A DNA stretch of 64,000 bases. It comes from Colletotrichum lupini. Taxonomy: Eukaryota > Ascomycota > Sordariomycetes > Glomerellales > Glomerellaceae. Each line of letters opens with the position of its first letter. The first letter of the stretch is position 1. Positions 51,401 to 62,437 of this stretch are shown piece after piece. Under the pieces are notes generated by a model that did not search any database, was not told the DNA's origin, and saw nothing but the letters and a program-made list of their open reading frames with translations. A program made the translations under genes and the position numbers. Location: assembly GCF_023278565.1 (NCBI RefSeq), contig NC_064680.1, forward strand, positions 3,844,001-3,908,000, read 5' to 3'.

Positions 51401-54239
51401 AGTTAATCGAACGTATAATAAATAAAAAAAAAGGCTAAATATAGTAATTACTAATAAAGAGGCCTAGATTCGTTAAATAAGTAGAGATTTAACTTATAAA
51501 TAGGGTAATAAAAGAGGTAATATTATATTTATAAAAAGGATAAATATTAATTAAGTAACTATTTTAAAAAAGAGCGTACTAAATTATATAAATAATATAA
51601 AACGTTAAGGATAATAAATAATAAAACTAGCCCTCGTCGGTTTAATTAATTCCTTATTATATATAAAAGTAAATCTAGGGGTATAAAACTTAATAACGGT
51701 AGCTAAAATAGCGGCTTAAAATATATACCCCCTATAAAAGATTCGGAAAATAAAAAAGATCTTACCCCCTATACTAACGAATTAGATTATAACAAAATTA
51801 ATAATATTAATTACTCTTTTTTTATTTTATTAACTTTTAAAAAATATACGAGGCTAAATAAATAAAAGGTAATAAAAGCGCTTAATAAATAGGCTTTTGT
51901 TTATAAATAATAAGGGAAGGTCCTTTAGATAATAAATATAGAGGCGGCTAAAAAGGTAAATTTAATAAGGCTAAAGCCTATTATTTTAATAACTAAAGAG
52001 AAGACGCTATTTTTCTTAATAATTAAAAAAAAGGAATATAGTACTAAGTAAATTTAAAAGTAGCTAAAGGGGTCTTTTTTATACTATTTAGATCCCTCGA
52101 ATACTAAGCTCGTATAAGCATTTTATATAAGCGAAAAGTATAGCTTAAATAATTTTTATAAAATTATCTTAAATACTAGGGTATCGTAATAGTTAATTAA
52201 AAAAAAAGGTAATTTTAAGTACTATAAAAGATCGTATTAATAACGCTTAATATATTAATAATAAGTATTATAAAAATTAGTTTCGGCCTAAGTAAGGAAA
52301 TCGTTACCCTAAGTATAGTAAAAATAGAGACGTACTTCGGAACGATAACTTTTTATATTTTACTTATTAATACCCCATTTTTCTTATATTTAAAAAATAT
52401 AAATTAATTAAGTATTATATTTAATAATACGAGGAATAGAATCTCTAGCGATAAGTATTTTAAAATAGTCGAACGATAATAGGAGTATGCGTTTATAAAG
52501 CTTATTAATAATACGAAGTTAATTAATTACTTAATAAAAAATAAGCTTAAAAAATTATATTAGAGATTTGGGTACTTATTAGTTACGAAGCTATATAACC
52601 TCCTAAAGTAATTAAATAATAATAATATTAAAATAGGGGTACTAAAATAGTTAATAAAAGTATATTATTAATACTAAATAAATACGCAGAGCCTACGTAA
52701 ATTTAAGTTTAAATTACGTAATAAGCTTAATTTTAACTAAGAAATCGTTATTAATATTTTTTATTTAAATAGTTAGTTAGTATTATATATAATTAACGTA
52801 GCTATATCTTTTTAAGTAGGGTAATTCCTCTAAGATCTATAAATAAAAATAGTATAAGTAGCCCTACGAAAAAACTAAATTAATATATATTAAGGACCGC
52901 TAGATAGTATTAAAACCGATACTAATACTAGCTTTAAGTTAGTAAAATTTAGGGATAATACGATAGCTTATAGTATATAGCTAAAAGTTATACTTATTAA
53001 AGCGCACTATAGTATTAAAAAGGTAAAGAGGGTATACTAATAATTAAAAAGGGCGTTTAGAATTATTAAAAAAGAAAATCCGGATTTTATTAATAACGAA
53101 TGTTTTTAAATAGTACTTAAATATTATAATAATATTATAGGGCCTAACGGACTTATATTAATACTATTAGTATTTAGGGTATATTTAAAAACGACTTTAG
53201 CCTCGCTACCGTTACTAAGTATAAGCTAACGAGCCTAAGTAATTAAAAAAGTAATATAAGTACTACGTAAAATAAGTATAAAAAAATAAATTAATAAAGT
53301 AATTATTACGTATAATAGGCCTAATATAGGGGATAATTTAAATATATTACTAAATTTGGATATACGAGTATAGTACGAAATTACTTAATAATAGGCTAAG
53401 CTATATAAGTTAATTTTTATTAACGAGCGCTCTTATATAGTTACGAGAGATTATAACTAACTACTTAAAATATTAATTACGATAATTAAACCGTATTATA
53501 TAAATCTTAACAAGGTAATTTCTAACTTATAAAAAGAAAAAGAGCTAGGGGAAACTATATAACCCGTAGTAGAGATATAAGAAATTATTTTTAACGAAAT
53601 CGTCGTAGTAGTATTAATAAATAACGAGGAAGAGGAAATTACTAAAAGGGTACTAATATTACTAATAAAACGTTATAAAAAACTATAATAATAAGCCCTA
53701 ATATAGTAATTTATTATTAATAACGAGGTAATTAATACTTTTTATATAATAAAAAAGAAAGCCGATTTCGAGCTAGTAGTTAAACTACGTAAAAAAAGCG
53801 TAATTATAATTATTAAAAAACTATATAAGGGATTAAATCTTATTAAAATAAATACTCTTTATAATCGAGGGGTTTATTAATTTATTTTATATAACTTAAA
53901 AAAATATATAAACCTCTATATATTTAAATTACGAATAGTTCGTAAGATTAAAAGGAAAGGAATACCCTAGCTATACGAGAAGTCTAAATATATAATTTAG
54001 GGGTATAGCGATATTAAAAAAGTAATACTACTTATATAATCGCTTACTATATAGTACTATAATTAATAATTAATAATAGTACTAATAATATTATTATAAA
54101 AAAAGGGATACGAGATTTAGAGCCGTAATATTACTTAAGCCTATACTTAATTAGCCATAGGGCTTATAAAAAAAATCCTAGCCTATTTACTAAAAGAAAT
54201 AGTTAATAAGTACTTAAAAAGTACGATTATTAAAGTACT

Positions 54240-55310
54240 TAAGCTATTATATAGGCTCGCAAAATTGGGTACTTATTAATAAGCTACTTATTACGATTTT
54301 TATATTAATTAATTATTAATAGTTATTTTTATATACAACCCGTACTTATTAATTACGGAATATAAAAGTAACTAATTTAGGATCGTCGGAATATAAACTA
54401 ATAATATATTAGGCTTATTTAATATTAATTTTATAAAAAAAGAGGATAAGGAGCTTTAAAAAGCGAGCTTTATAACGAAGCTAAAAAAGGTCCTTATAAT
54501 AAATACCCCCTTAGTATTTAATAATAGGATTTTTATAATTAAAAAGGAAACCGTTATTTTTTAATAAAAGGGGTAGGGTAAGAAAATTAACCTCGTTAAT
54601 TTAAATATAACTAACGTTAAAAAGTAATATAAGGCTAAGCTTATATAAGGGGTATATATTACGAGTATTTATTAACTTAAAATAATATTTGATTATATTA
54701 AAATAGTATAAGCTATAAATCTAATTAAATAAGATATTAAAATACTTAATAAACGGCTTAAATAGTAATAAACGAATTTTAATTAAGGTCTTATTTATTA
54801 CTTAATCGACCTTATAATTAGTAAGCTCTATATTTTTATTAATAAGTTATTTATAAATAATAACGACCTTATTTCGTAATTAGGGTATATTATTATCCTA
54901 GTTAACGAGAGTATAAGTAAGAGCGAATTTACTATATATAATAATATTATTTATTATTTATTAATTAAAAATAAATAAATAATAAGAAATATACTAATAT
55001 TAAAGGTTTATAATATAGTTAATAGCGTTAACCTCTTTTATATAATTTTAATAATGCTAAAGAAAATTACCGATCGAATTAGCTTTTTACTTATTTTAAC
55101 GGTTATTTATACTAATTTTTACTTATTATATAAATACTTTATTAAATTAAGAATAATAATAAAAAAGAAGCTTATAATTAATATTATAGCCCTTAAGTAA
55201 TCGTATAAAAGGCGCGAGATACTTAAAATCCGTTAGATTAATAATAAAAATAACCTCGTAGACGCTTTTATAAAAATAGTACTAAATAAGGGATTAAAAT
55301 AATTCGTAAG
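54240..55310 (+). pseudogene. Copia reverse transcriptase and RNase H remnant
   Basis: A frame at 54380 reads RIVGI, stop, TNNILGLFNINF, the known fungal copia reverse-transcriptase tract. At 55258 a frame reads VDAFIKIVLNKGLK, the C-terminal RNase H end just before the polypurine tract and 3' LTR. Between them an RNase H-like stretch (KKITDRISFLLILTV) is visible near 55060. The gene is non-functional. Confidence 0.75.
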
Positions 55311-55460
55311 TAGTAAAAAAGCTACTATATAAATAGAGGGATAGGTTATATAAAAAGAGTAGAGAAAAAAGGAAAAAGGAGACGACTTAGTAAACGGGCC
55401 CGAGGTCGAATTATACCTCTAACTATAGTAGTTAAATTAATAAAAAAAAGAAAAAGTTAG

Positions 55461-55665
55461 TATTAAATTAGAAGTTTAATTTAACTATAGTATATAACCG
55501 ACTACGTAAGGGCTAATTAGGGGCCCTATTTACGATTATTATAGCTAGCTTAACCTATAGTTAGAACCTCTTTTTTATACTTATTACGTAAATATTTATA
55601 TAGTTTAATTAATCTCTTTGTTAACTACGGTTCGAACTAACTACCCTATAATAGGGATACTAATA
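55461..55665 (+). repeat. 3' LTR of the copia element
   Basis: 205 bp, begins tattaaattagaag and ends gggatactaata. By eye it differs from the 5' LTR at about 30 sites, all transitions, with no indel. Confidence 0.85.
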
Positions 55666-55772
55666 ATTATAATATTAACAACCACAATTATAACATCATC
55701 ACATTCAAACACACCCATAGCCATCCATCTACATCAACTCTTTCCTCACTAACCCCATAATCATCCTTTACA

Positions 55773-56061
55773 ATGCAGTTCGCAAAGACCATCCTCCTCA
55801 TCGCCGCAGCCATCGTCCCTGCCGTCATGGCCGGATGCAGTGGTGCCGCCCCTTACCAGGGAACTTGCGCGAAGTGCGCTGGCGAATGCCACAAAAGTAA
55901 GTAGCATCATCAAGTTGCTGGAAGACTCCCGCCGAGCAATCAAGTCCGAAGGTGCTAACTCAAAGTTTCTCTAAGACTTTGGCGGACCTGACCGCATGTC
56001 TTCCCTCCAGCGCGCTGGCTGCCAGACCAACTGCCTCTTGCACTGCAACGACTGCAACTAG
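55773..56061 (+). CDS. Small secreted cysteine-rich protein 1
   Basis: Candidate secreted effector; family not recognised. Exons 55773-55896 and 55976-56061 around a 79-bp intron (GTAAGT, branch GCTAAC, TAAG) give 69 aa. The signal peptide is about residues 1-20 (MQFAKTILLIAAAIVPAVMA). The mature chain of about 49 aa has eight Cys (22, 32, 35, 39, 57, 61, 65, 68), enough for four disulfides, with a C-x3-C-x3-C-x2-C end. The start is the first ATG after a CA-rich leader. The copia 3' LTR ends 107 bp upstream, so the native promoter is probably displaced. No RIP stops in the gene. Confidence 0.8.
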
Positions 56062-56663
56062 ACGGAATGGCTTGTTCCTTGGACTTTGATGGAGCGCAAC
56101 TTCTAGGAGGTCAGATGTCACATGGCAGGACGTTCACTTCATTCTATGTGGAGAAAGAGTCATGGTTTAGGCGACTCTGTCGATAGTCACATGTAGCTCA
56201 CCAAGAGTTCGCAGTTAGATAAGAACAATCACATAAATTGCTCAAAACTGCGCCAACTCGGCCGCGGACGAATGTTGTCCAGTGATTGAACTGCCTTTCT
56301 TGTCCCCAGTCACGCAAGCACAGAGCATGATCTATTGTCACTCGATAAAATTCCTTCGATTCGGAGATACGTATTGTCAATTAGAAGACCTATTCACTGA
56401 CGACTTCATATGAGCCTTGCCTTAATCACACTTCAAATGGCCCAGCGAGCCAATCTGGAAATAAGAAGCAAATTCCCAAAGACAGCGATTCCTGTTTCTG
56501 TATCCACAGAAATCCGAGATAAAAAACGTACCACTTGAAGCGATCCGAGTCTTCTATTGAAAAGCAACGGGCTGAGATGCAATGAATTTGTTGCTCTGGG
56601 ACTGCGGACATTAGCAGAAATGTCACACGAAGAACACGATGGACTGAATGTTAGTGAGAGCTA

Positions 56664-56733
<70 letters not shown>

Positions 56734-57013
56734 GTGAGTGAGAGTGAGAGTGATGTTGACAAGTGAATGGAGCATTCATGCGGTGTCTGGAGCCAGCTGA
56801 TTTCCAGTTTGAGTGTCCTTCCGGCGGAGTCATGTAATCATATTGGTGATAGTGATATCGACTCGACAAATCAGATATCTAACCTTTCGCATCCTGATAG
56901 TAGCCCATAGATTGCACGAGGGGAAAGGGCAGAGGCCAAAAGTACATCAGAGCAATGTTGGCACACTTTTCTTCAGATCACACCCCCGGAACGTTTTGAA
57001 CAAATCTGATAAT
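56062..57013. other. Intergenic region with a GA microsatellite
   Basis: 952 bp without a supported gene. Frames on the minus strand here (56198-56869) are short and one is simply the translation of the microsatellite. Confidence 0.5.
56663..56754. repeat. GT/GA microsatellite
   Basis: gtgtgtgtgt followed by an uninterrupted GA run of about 58 bp (56673-56730), then degenerate gtga units. A polypurine tract of this kind can form non-B DNA; length is likely polymorphic. Confidence 0.9.
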
Positions 57014-57412
57014 ATGCATTCTCAAGTCTTTATTATCTCCCTCCTGGCAACCGTGGCTTCTGCCATGATCACTTGCTCAGGCAATAATGCATGTGCCCCG
57101 TCTGGGGTACGTGAAGGATGGTTGACACGTTGTATGTTGCTGTTGAGCTTATACTGACATGAGTGTTCACCGCAGCCCAAGACATGCGTATACGGCTCTC
57201 AGAAGAACGCCTGCGCTAAGTTCTGTAGTGTACGTCCCCGTCGTAATCACATACAAGACTTGACTAAGGCACTGACATTTTGAATAGTCTGATTGCAATG
57301 GGTCATTGTCGTTTGTGTGCTTGCAGTAAGTCGTCAAACTCCTTCTACCTGGCTTTCATTTCCTAACAGCGTCAGAACCAAAGATGGACGGGGAAACAAC
57401 TTCGACTGCTGA
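57014..57412 (+). CDS. Small secreted cysteine-rich protein 2
   Basis: Candidate secreted effector; family not recognised. Preferred model: exons 57014-57106, 57176-57229, 57288-57325 and 57370-57412, introns of 69, 58 and 44 bp, 75 aa. The signal peptide is about residues 1-17 (MHSQVFIISLLATVASA). Eight Cys at 21, 27, 35, 44, 48, 52, 60 and 75, with CAKFCSSDC resembling the C-x3-C-x3-C of its neighbour. If the last intron (GTAAGT...AACAG) is retained, the protein stops at 57329 with 62 aa and seven Cys; the even count favours splicing. Four tiny exons explain why no long frame is seen. Confidence 0.7.
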
Positions 57413-58672
57413 TGCTACCCCCGAGTTTAAGGACTTGATGTAAGATCGGCATCTGTCTGATGATATAGATCTCCAGTCAATATAAGTTGGGTTTATTTTC
57501 TCATGATGCAGCAGCTATAGTCTGGACTAAGCGAGTGTCATTTATACTACTGTTGTGCAGAGAAATGCAGGTTCGATACAACGATTGGCATCATTGCGAT
57601 TCTCAACGTCCAAGGACACTCCTCAGCGTCACGAGTTAATTGGCGGTGTGAACAAAAGAATGATGGGATAGTGCTCTAGTTCTTGAGGTAGCGGCTCAAG
57701 TCCTAAGTTTTACCGTTCATCATTGTCGGATGATAACGAAACATATGAGAAGATGGAGCTGATCAATAACAATCGCCCACGGATAAAGGTCAAATTAGTA
57801 AGATTATGCTAGGGCTATTGGTTGAAAGTTAAATGGCTTAAGACTTCTAGGGTATGAATTCTTGCTCCAAATTGAGCAATTATATGCGCACGCGGCACTT
57901 TATCCTCCCGATACCCCAATTACGAAGAGAACATTCCACTTGCTGTATAAGAGATGTACTTGGATTTTAGCCGGAATACCTAGTATTAGTACAAGCTTTG
58001 TTGATTACCGATCTAAGCCGGGGAGAACGGGAAAGCCTAACAGAAATGAAGATCGGTGATTTTCTGCTCGGCACGGTCTACATAGCCGGTCAAAGTTCGG
58101 CCCAAGCACGAGTCATAGTCTCACGAACTCGGACCTCTGGTCTTTCCAGGGAAGGCAATTAGCCCGAATACAGCATACTGGAGTACATGTAACAACGACT
58201 TCCTTCATGTAAAGATAGGCTTCATGTACTTACTTGAGTAATTAGTTATCCAGTTGACTTCCATGGAAATGACTACCGCTTTATCTCGCAATGTTAACTC
58301 AACAAGTTGCGAGCGCAACTATCCTGAGAGTGCCGAATCCCATGTAAGGTGGGTCTCGCTCTCGCAACTCATTAAATTTGACTTTCTAGAAGTTATTGGA
58401 TCCAAAAGCTACTAGGCATGACCGAGGCTATCTCAATCCGCAATATCCGAAGTCGGTAGCGTAAGGGATTGAAGTTATGCTCGTATAAATATGGCTTCGG
58501 TTTGGTAGTAGCGAGTACCGGGAGTCTGACGTACACCGCACTCAACCCCTATATCCCAAAAACAATACGGATACGCGATTTTCACAGTAAAAACCAGAAG
58601 TTTGCCATCTTGATTCACTCGACCTTTGTTTATTAGACACGAAGTGCCTTATCAACTAACAAAGACTAGAAA
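57413..58672. other. Intergenic region
   Basis: 1.26 kb between two secreted-protein genes. A 65-codon frame at 57862-58059 has no signal peptide or domain. Nothing else seen. Confidence 0.5.
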
Positions 58673-58969
58673 ATGGTCAAGCTTTCCCTCCTCGCCCTCA
58701 TCACCCCGGTGATGGCCGTCAATTGGGTCACCATCTCGGCCAAGGGAGACGGATCTTTCGACCAGTTCAACGCCTGGGCCAAGCGGACGTGCCAGAACGA
58801 CCAGAAGGGACAGGTCTACAGCTCTTCTGACATTTACGGCGACCTGTCGCTCAACTGCTACAACGTCCCGCAGAGCTGGTGCGACTCGTACAAGGGAGGC
58901 AAGAACTACCACCCTAGTGGAGTGTCTTTTACCAGCCCCAAGGCTGGAGCTTGCTATCAGCAGTCATAG
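58673..58969 (+). CDS. Small secreted protein 3
   Basis: Candidate effector; family not recognised. Single exon, 98 aa, GC-rich compared with its flanks. The signal peptide is about residues 1-15 (MVKLSLLALITPVMA). The mature part has four Cys (40, 62, 70, 94), is rich in aromatic residues, Ser and Gly, and holds the stretch WVTISAKGDGSFDQFNAWA. It lacks a membrane segment or KEX2 site. The opposite-strand 86-codon frame is a shadow. Confidence 0.75.
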   Translation: MVKLSLLALITPVMAVNWVTISAKGDGSFDQFNAWAKRTCQNDQKGQVYSSSDIYGDLSLNCYNVPQSWCDSYKGGKNYHPSGVSFTSPKAGACYQQS

Positions 58970-59322
58970 GGCGGTAGTTGAGACATTGGTCTTTCGTCTT
59001 TTGGATACTGCGTGATGGACGATGAGTGATTCTGGGCATGTGGACATACAGTCGTAACAGCGAATCACGTATCTTGCTCGATAGGTCTGGCTGAGAAAGA
59101 TAGCGACTTGAGAATCGGAATTAAAGTTGGAAACAAAGCCTTGTATTGCCCGAAAGAACCTGATTCCTAATCCCTCTTCCATGAAGCATCTTTGTCACTA
59201 AGTGCCGCTGGACGCTAGACTTACAGCCTCAATATGCCACCAGGTTAACAACCAGCTCAGGCTAAATGACTTAACATACATATATACTGCTATCGTCACG
59301 TGTTCGACGGGTGCCGGTCTCA
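58970..59322. other. Convergent intergenic region
   Basis: 353 bp between the 3' ends of small secreted protein 3 (plus) and the next gene (minus). No feature seen. Confidence 0.5.
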
Positions 59323-60126
59323 TCACACCCTCATCTCTGGATGAGCGGGCGGCCGTACCCTTCCAGATCTTGTTTCGGCATCTGCATAGATTTGAGAGTC
59401 TATACCACGGGGTGGGTACGTCTGGATGCGACCACGTTCATCCGCGTGCCGCGCCATCTCTTGCCGACCCTCACGGCCAAGGGGCTCAAGTGGCGCTCGC
59501 ACCAGCTTTCTTGGGTCCCCCGGCGGATGAGCCATGACACCAACGACAGCAATCTGCTCTTTGCCACTTACTTGCGCCACGCGAACAGCAGCCCGAGTTT
59601 GCATGGGATCGTTCGGGCCTTGTCCATTGGCAGGCCCCATCACGTTTGCTCGTTCATTGTGATGAAGTACTCGGTTTGCCTGAGCTGCTGGCTGGGCGCG
59701 GCGGTCGTACTGAAAATTGAATTGTTGGCCGGGTTGAGGGATAGGGTACTCCTGCATGGGGCCGGTTGGCCCCTGAGATCGACCTGGGCCCGTGACGTAG
59801 TCGTCAAAGGTCTTTGCTTCTGTGTTCCAGTCCTGTCTACCACGGAAGGCATGAGGGTATTGGGATCGGGTGCGTGTGCCGGGCGGAGGTACGCTCTCAA
59901 GATGCTGCGACAAATCTTTTGCGGCAACTGGGCCGCGAGGTGTATGGTATTGCTGTTCATAGCCGACACGTTAACCAATGAGTACTTGAATGGTACAAAG
60001 GCATCTGTCCAGTCATATCGTCTCAAATACAGCACAGACTCCAAACTGCCGAGTCGCGAGACTTACAAGTTGGTCCTCAGGGTTGTCCGTATTGCGTCTT
60101 TGCGGTGTAGATTGCTTGTTGCCCAT
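59323..60126 (-). CDS. Predicted N-myristoylated, low-complexity protein
   Basis: Unknown function. Two minus-strand exons, 60067-60126 and 59323-59952, with a 114-bp phase-0 intron (GTAAGT, branch GTTAAC, AACAG); 229 aa. It begins MGNKQSTPQRR, fitting the N-myristoylation pattern (Gly2, Ser6, basic residues after), so membrane attachment is predicted. The rest is disordered in character: rich in Pro, Gln, Arg and Gly (GPGRSQGPTGPMQEYP, PIPQPGQQFNFQ), no Cys, no transmembrane helix. A 292-codon frame on the plus strand covers the same DNA, but it lacks splice support and any domain; the minus-strand model has a good start and intron. Confidence 0.6.
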
Positions 60127-61259
60127 TTTGGCGATTCAAAGGTAGTGATGGAGGATATTGAGATAAAAGATACAAGGGTAATATGGTGAAAAATTCAAGA
60201 AATGCGGCCAATGCAATATATCAACTCGACTAGAATCAGGAAAGAAAAGGCCACTTCTCCAGGATGTGGATGCTTTGAGCAAAGAAGAAAGACCACGAGA
60301 TGGGACATTTCGAACTCTCTTAAGTAGAGGTGAGGCATGCTTCGAGGTTCTCGGCTCAAGATCTCCAGGAACCACGGCGTTTGCCATAATTAGAAACAGG
60401 ATGTTAGTTGGGTCGAGAAAATGTGCTCTCTTCCAACATCAAATTATCAGTCACAGCGCTTCGCTCAATTCCATTCATGACTTAAACATCCAAATAATCA
60501 ATTAGATGAGGCCAGCTCGCATAATCTCGACAGCAGACCAATTGGCAATGAACCCAGAGGTCAAGGTTGAGTTGAGAGCGTGGAGTGAAGTGTGGGTCAA
60601 TCAACCGAGAAGCGAGAGAGAGAGAGAACAACAACCCTGGTTCCAACATTGCCGCTGAAAAGCTGTGTGGAAAAGTCGTCGACGATCCAATGACTGTTTC
60701 TCAGCTTAGCCTCTCTGTTGGTTGGGCCGTTGCGAAAAATGGACCTCTTCCAACATCGAACGACTGATGAACTGACAAGGGTGAGAAGACGACCTGCTCC
60801 AAAGACTGCCCCCGAAAAGGCATGCTCAGAAGTCGCTGAGGATCCAATTGTTGTTGGTCAATTTGGATTTCGTGTTGGTTTGGCCGGTGTGCTTGGTGAC
60901 CCGGCACGTTTCGGACCCTGGCTGTGACTGTGAGGCCGCGGTACCGGCACGGTGGTTCGGCGATGCGCTCGCAGGGTGGGCTGTGCAACGGTCGGCGCTT
61001 AATATGCGTGACCACTTGCGACCTCGGCCACGTGAGGAGACCTCTCCAACGGGTGAAAACTTGCATGTATTCTCTCCTCATGAGCTCACAGCCCCAGGCT
61101 GCCTCCCATCTTGTCTTTTAACCGTTGGCTTATCCCACTGTTCAAGACTTCAAGCCATCAACTATTTAACTTTTCTACATCAATTGCAACATCATTTCAT
61201 TTAGCTAAGCATCAAGCATCACATATTGCGAGTTATCATACTGCATTACACTTAGCATT
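60127..61259. other. Intergenic region with a degenerate duplication
   Basis: 1.13 kb, likely promoter of the myristoylated-protein gene at its left end and of the next gene at its right. The right end has a TA-rich stretch and a CA-rich leader. Frames here (60585-61121) overlap a diverged direct repeat and no model is convincing. Confidence 0.5.
60642..60886 (+). repeat. Two diverged direct repeats of about 88 bp
   Basis: Copy 1 at 60642-60729 and copy 2 at 60798-60886, period about 156 bp. Shared blocks include tccaa, ctgaaaag/ccgaaaag, gatccaat, gtt and ggttggg/ggtttgg ccg in the same order. In one frame both read like EKxCxxVxxDPxxVxQ, but stops separate them. Confidence 0.5.
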
Positions 61260-62437
61260 ATGGCGGTTGTCAGCATCACAACCAACACAGAGCCCAAGGC
61301 GACATCGCCCGTTGAGCCTTGGAGAGCCGCTCTAGATGAGGTAATTGCCATCCAGGAGAGTTGGGGAGACCAACAAGAATCGGAATATGCTTCAATCATT
61401 CTCAAAATGCTTCTCACTTTTCCTGAAAAGGGTTACTTGGCAACACTTGAAGCTTCACTCCGCATAGGAGCAGATTACTGGGCCAAGTATCTACCTTCCA
61501 GTGTTGATCCTCTCAACAAGCCTTATAGGTTGGCAGATAAAGGCTGGCGCATGTATCTTTATGGCTTTTACGAGACATTTCTTGAACAAGCTTGGCTATT
61601 GCGTTATGACGACCCTCGGCAAGACTGCTTAGTGCACCTCTTGATGGACTTGCAAAATCTGCCCAAGGTTACATACCGGGACTATGGTGTACGTTATTTT
61701 TTTTCTCTCTTTTTTTTCTTTCTTTTTCCACAGAAGTTGTCGCTTACTGTTTCTACAGAAAGAGTGGATTGCATATCACAATGATTCAGTTTGGGGGGAA
61801 TTGACGGAAGATAAGTGGAATGCAAAGTTTGGTGAGTTAAGCCTCCACCATATCATTATGACTTCTTGACTCATCGTTGTTTCAAGCATCCGATCAAGCT
61901 GAACCGACGGAACCCGAGGCAAAGAAGGACTTCATTCTCACTTGTGATGAGTGGGTCAACTACTCCTGCTTCTTGGCTCGGTTTTCTGGCTCTGGAGCCC
62001 ACATCGCGTATGAAGGTCAAACGAAATGGCCGAGCATCGATGTTGAGCTGGCACTTGAAAAGCCCATTCCTACTGGAAAGCTCGGTCAATGTAGATTGTT
62101 GGTGGCGTCGAATTGGTTGATTCATGCTGGCAAGTTCATCTACGAGGATATGAAGAAGACGGGCGCGGAGAGGTGGGGCCTAGGCAGATGGGGTCGATGG
62201 ACGGAGGCAATTCGAGGTATCCTAAAGGCTGGAGGGCAGACTGACGAAGTGACCGCGAGACTCCAAGCGGCCTTGGACACGATCGTCTCGTTGACGCCAG
62301 ATGCCAGTGAGGTTAAGGAGAGCACTGGAGCCGAGGAAAGCAGTGAGGGCGGTGAGGTGAAGGAGAGCATTGAGGTAAAGGAGAGCGGTGAATCAAAGAA
62401 TGGTGATCAGGTGAAGGAGGCCGGTGAGACCAAGTAG
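61260..62437 (+). CDS. Fungal protein of unknown function (possibly DUF3632-like)
   Basis: Exons 61260-61688, 61759-61831 and 61887-62437; introns of 70 bp (GTACGT, T-rich, CTACAG) and 55 bp (GTGAGT...TCAAG); 350 aa. No signal peptide or membrane segment, so probably cytosolic or nuclear. The segment CLVHLLMDLQNLP, followed by VWGELTEDKW and later WVNYSCFLARF, resembles the layout of the fungal DUF3632 family (an LL-x-L-x-x-LP block, then W-x-x-L, then W-x-N-x-x-F-x-A-R). I am unsure of this. The last 50 residues are acidic and repetitive, with VKES-type units (VKESTG, VKESIE, VKESGE). Strand and exon chain are well supported by frame continuity. Confidence 0.75.

Larger units (their letters stand above)
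48248..55665 (+). mobile_element. Ty1/copia retrotransposon, complete but RIP-inactivated
   Basis: 7418 bp with direct LTRs of exactly 205 bp at both ends. LTR ends TAT...ATA are the RIP forms of TGT...ACA. The 5-bp target duplication is attac (48243-48247) and attat (55666-55670). RNase H remnants lie immediately before the 3' LTR and reverse transcriptase just before them, so integrase would be upstream; the motifs are of copia type. All frames are broken by TAA/TAG. It stands alone, not nested. Confidence 0.88.

Noticed and set aside
55629..55640. Possible tRNA B-box (ggttcgaac)
   Set aside because: Lies inside the copia LTR and no clover-leaf or A-box can be formed around it. No tRNA gene was found anywhere in the window.
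59311..60189. 292-codon plus-strand frame opposite the myristoylated-protein gene
   Set aside because: No domain, no signal peptide, odd composition rich in Arg, Cys and Ser; the minus-strand model has a good start, intron signals and natural composition. It remains the main alternative.
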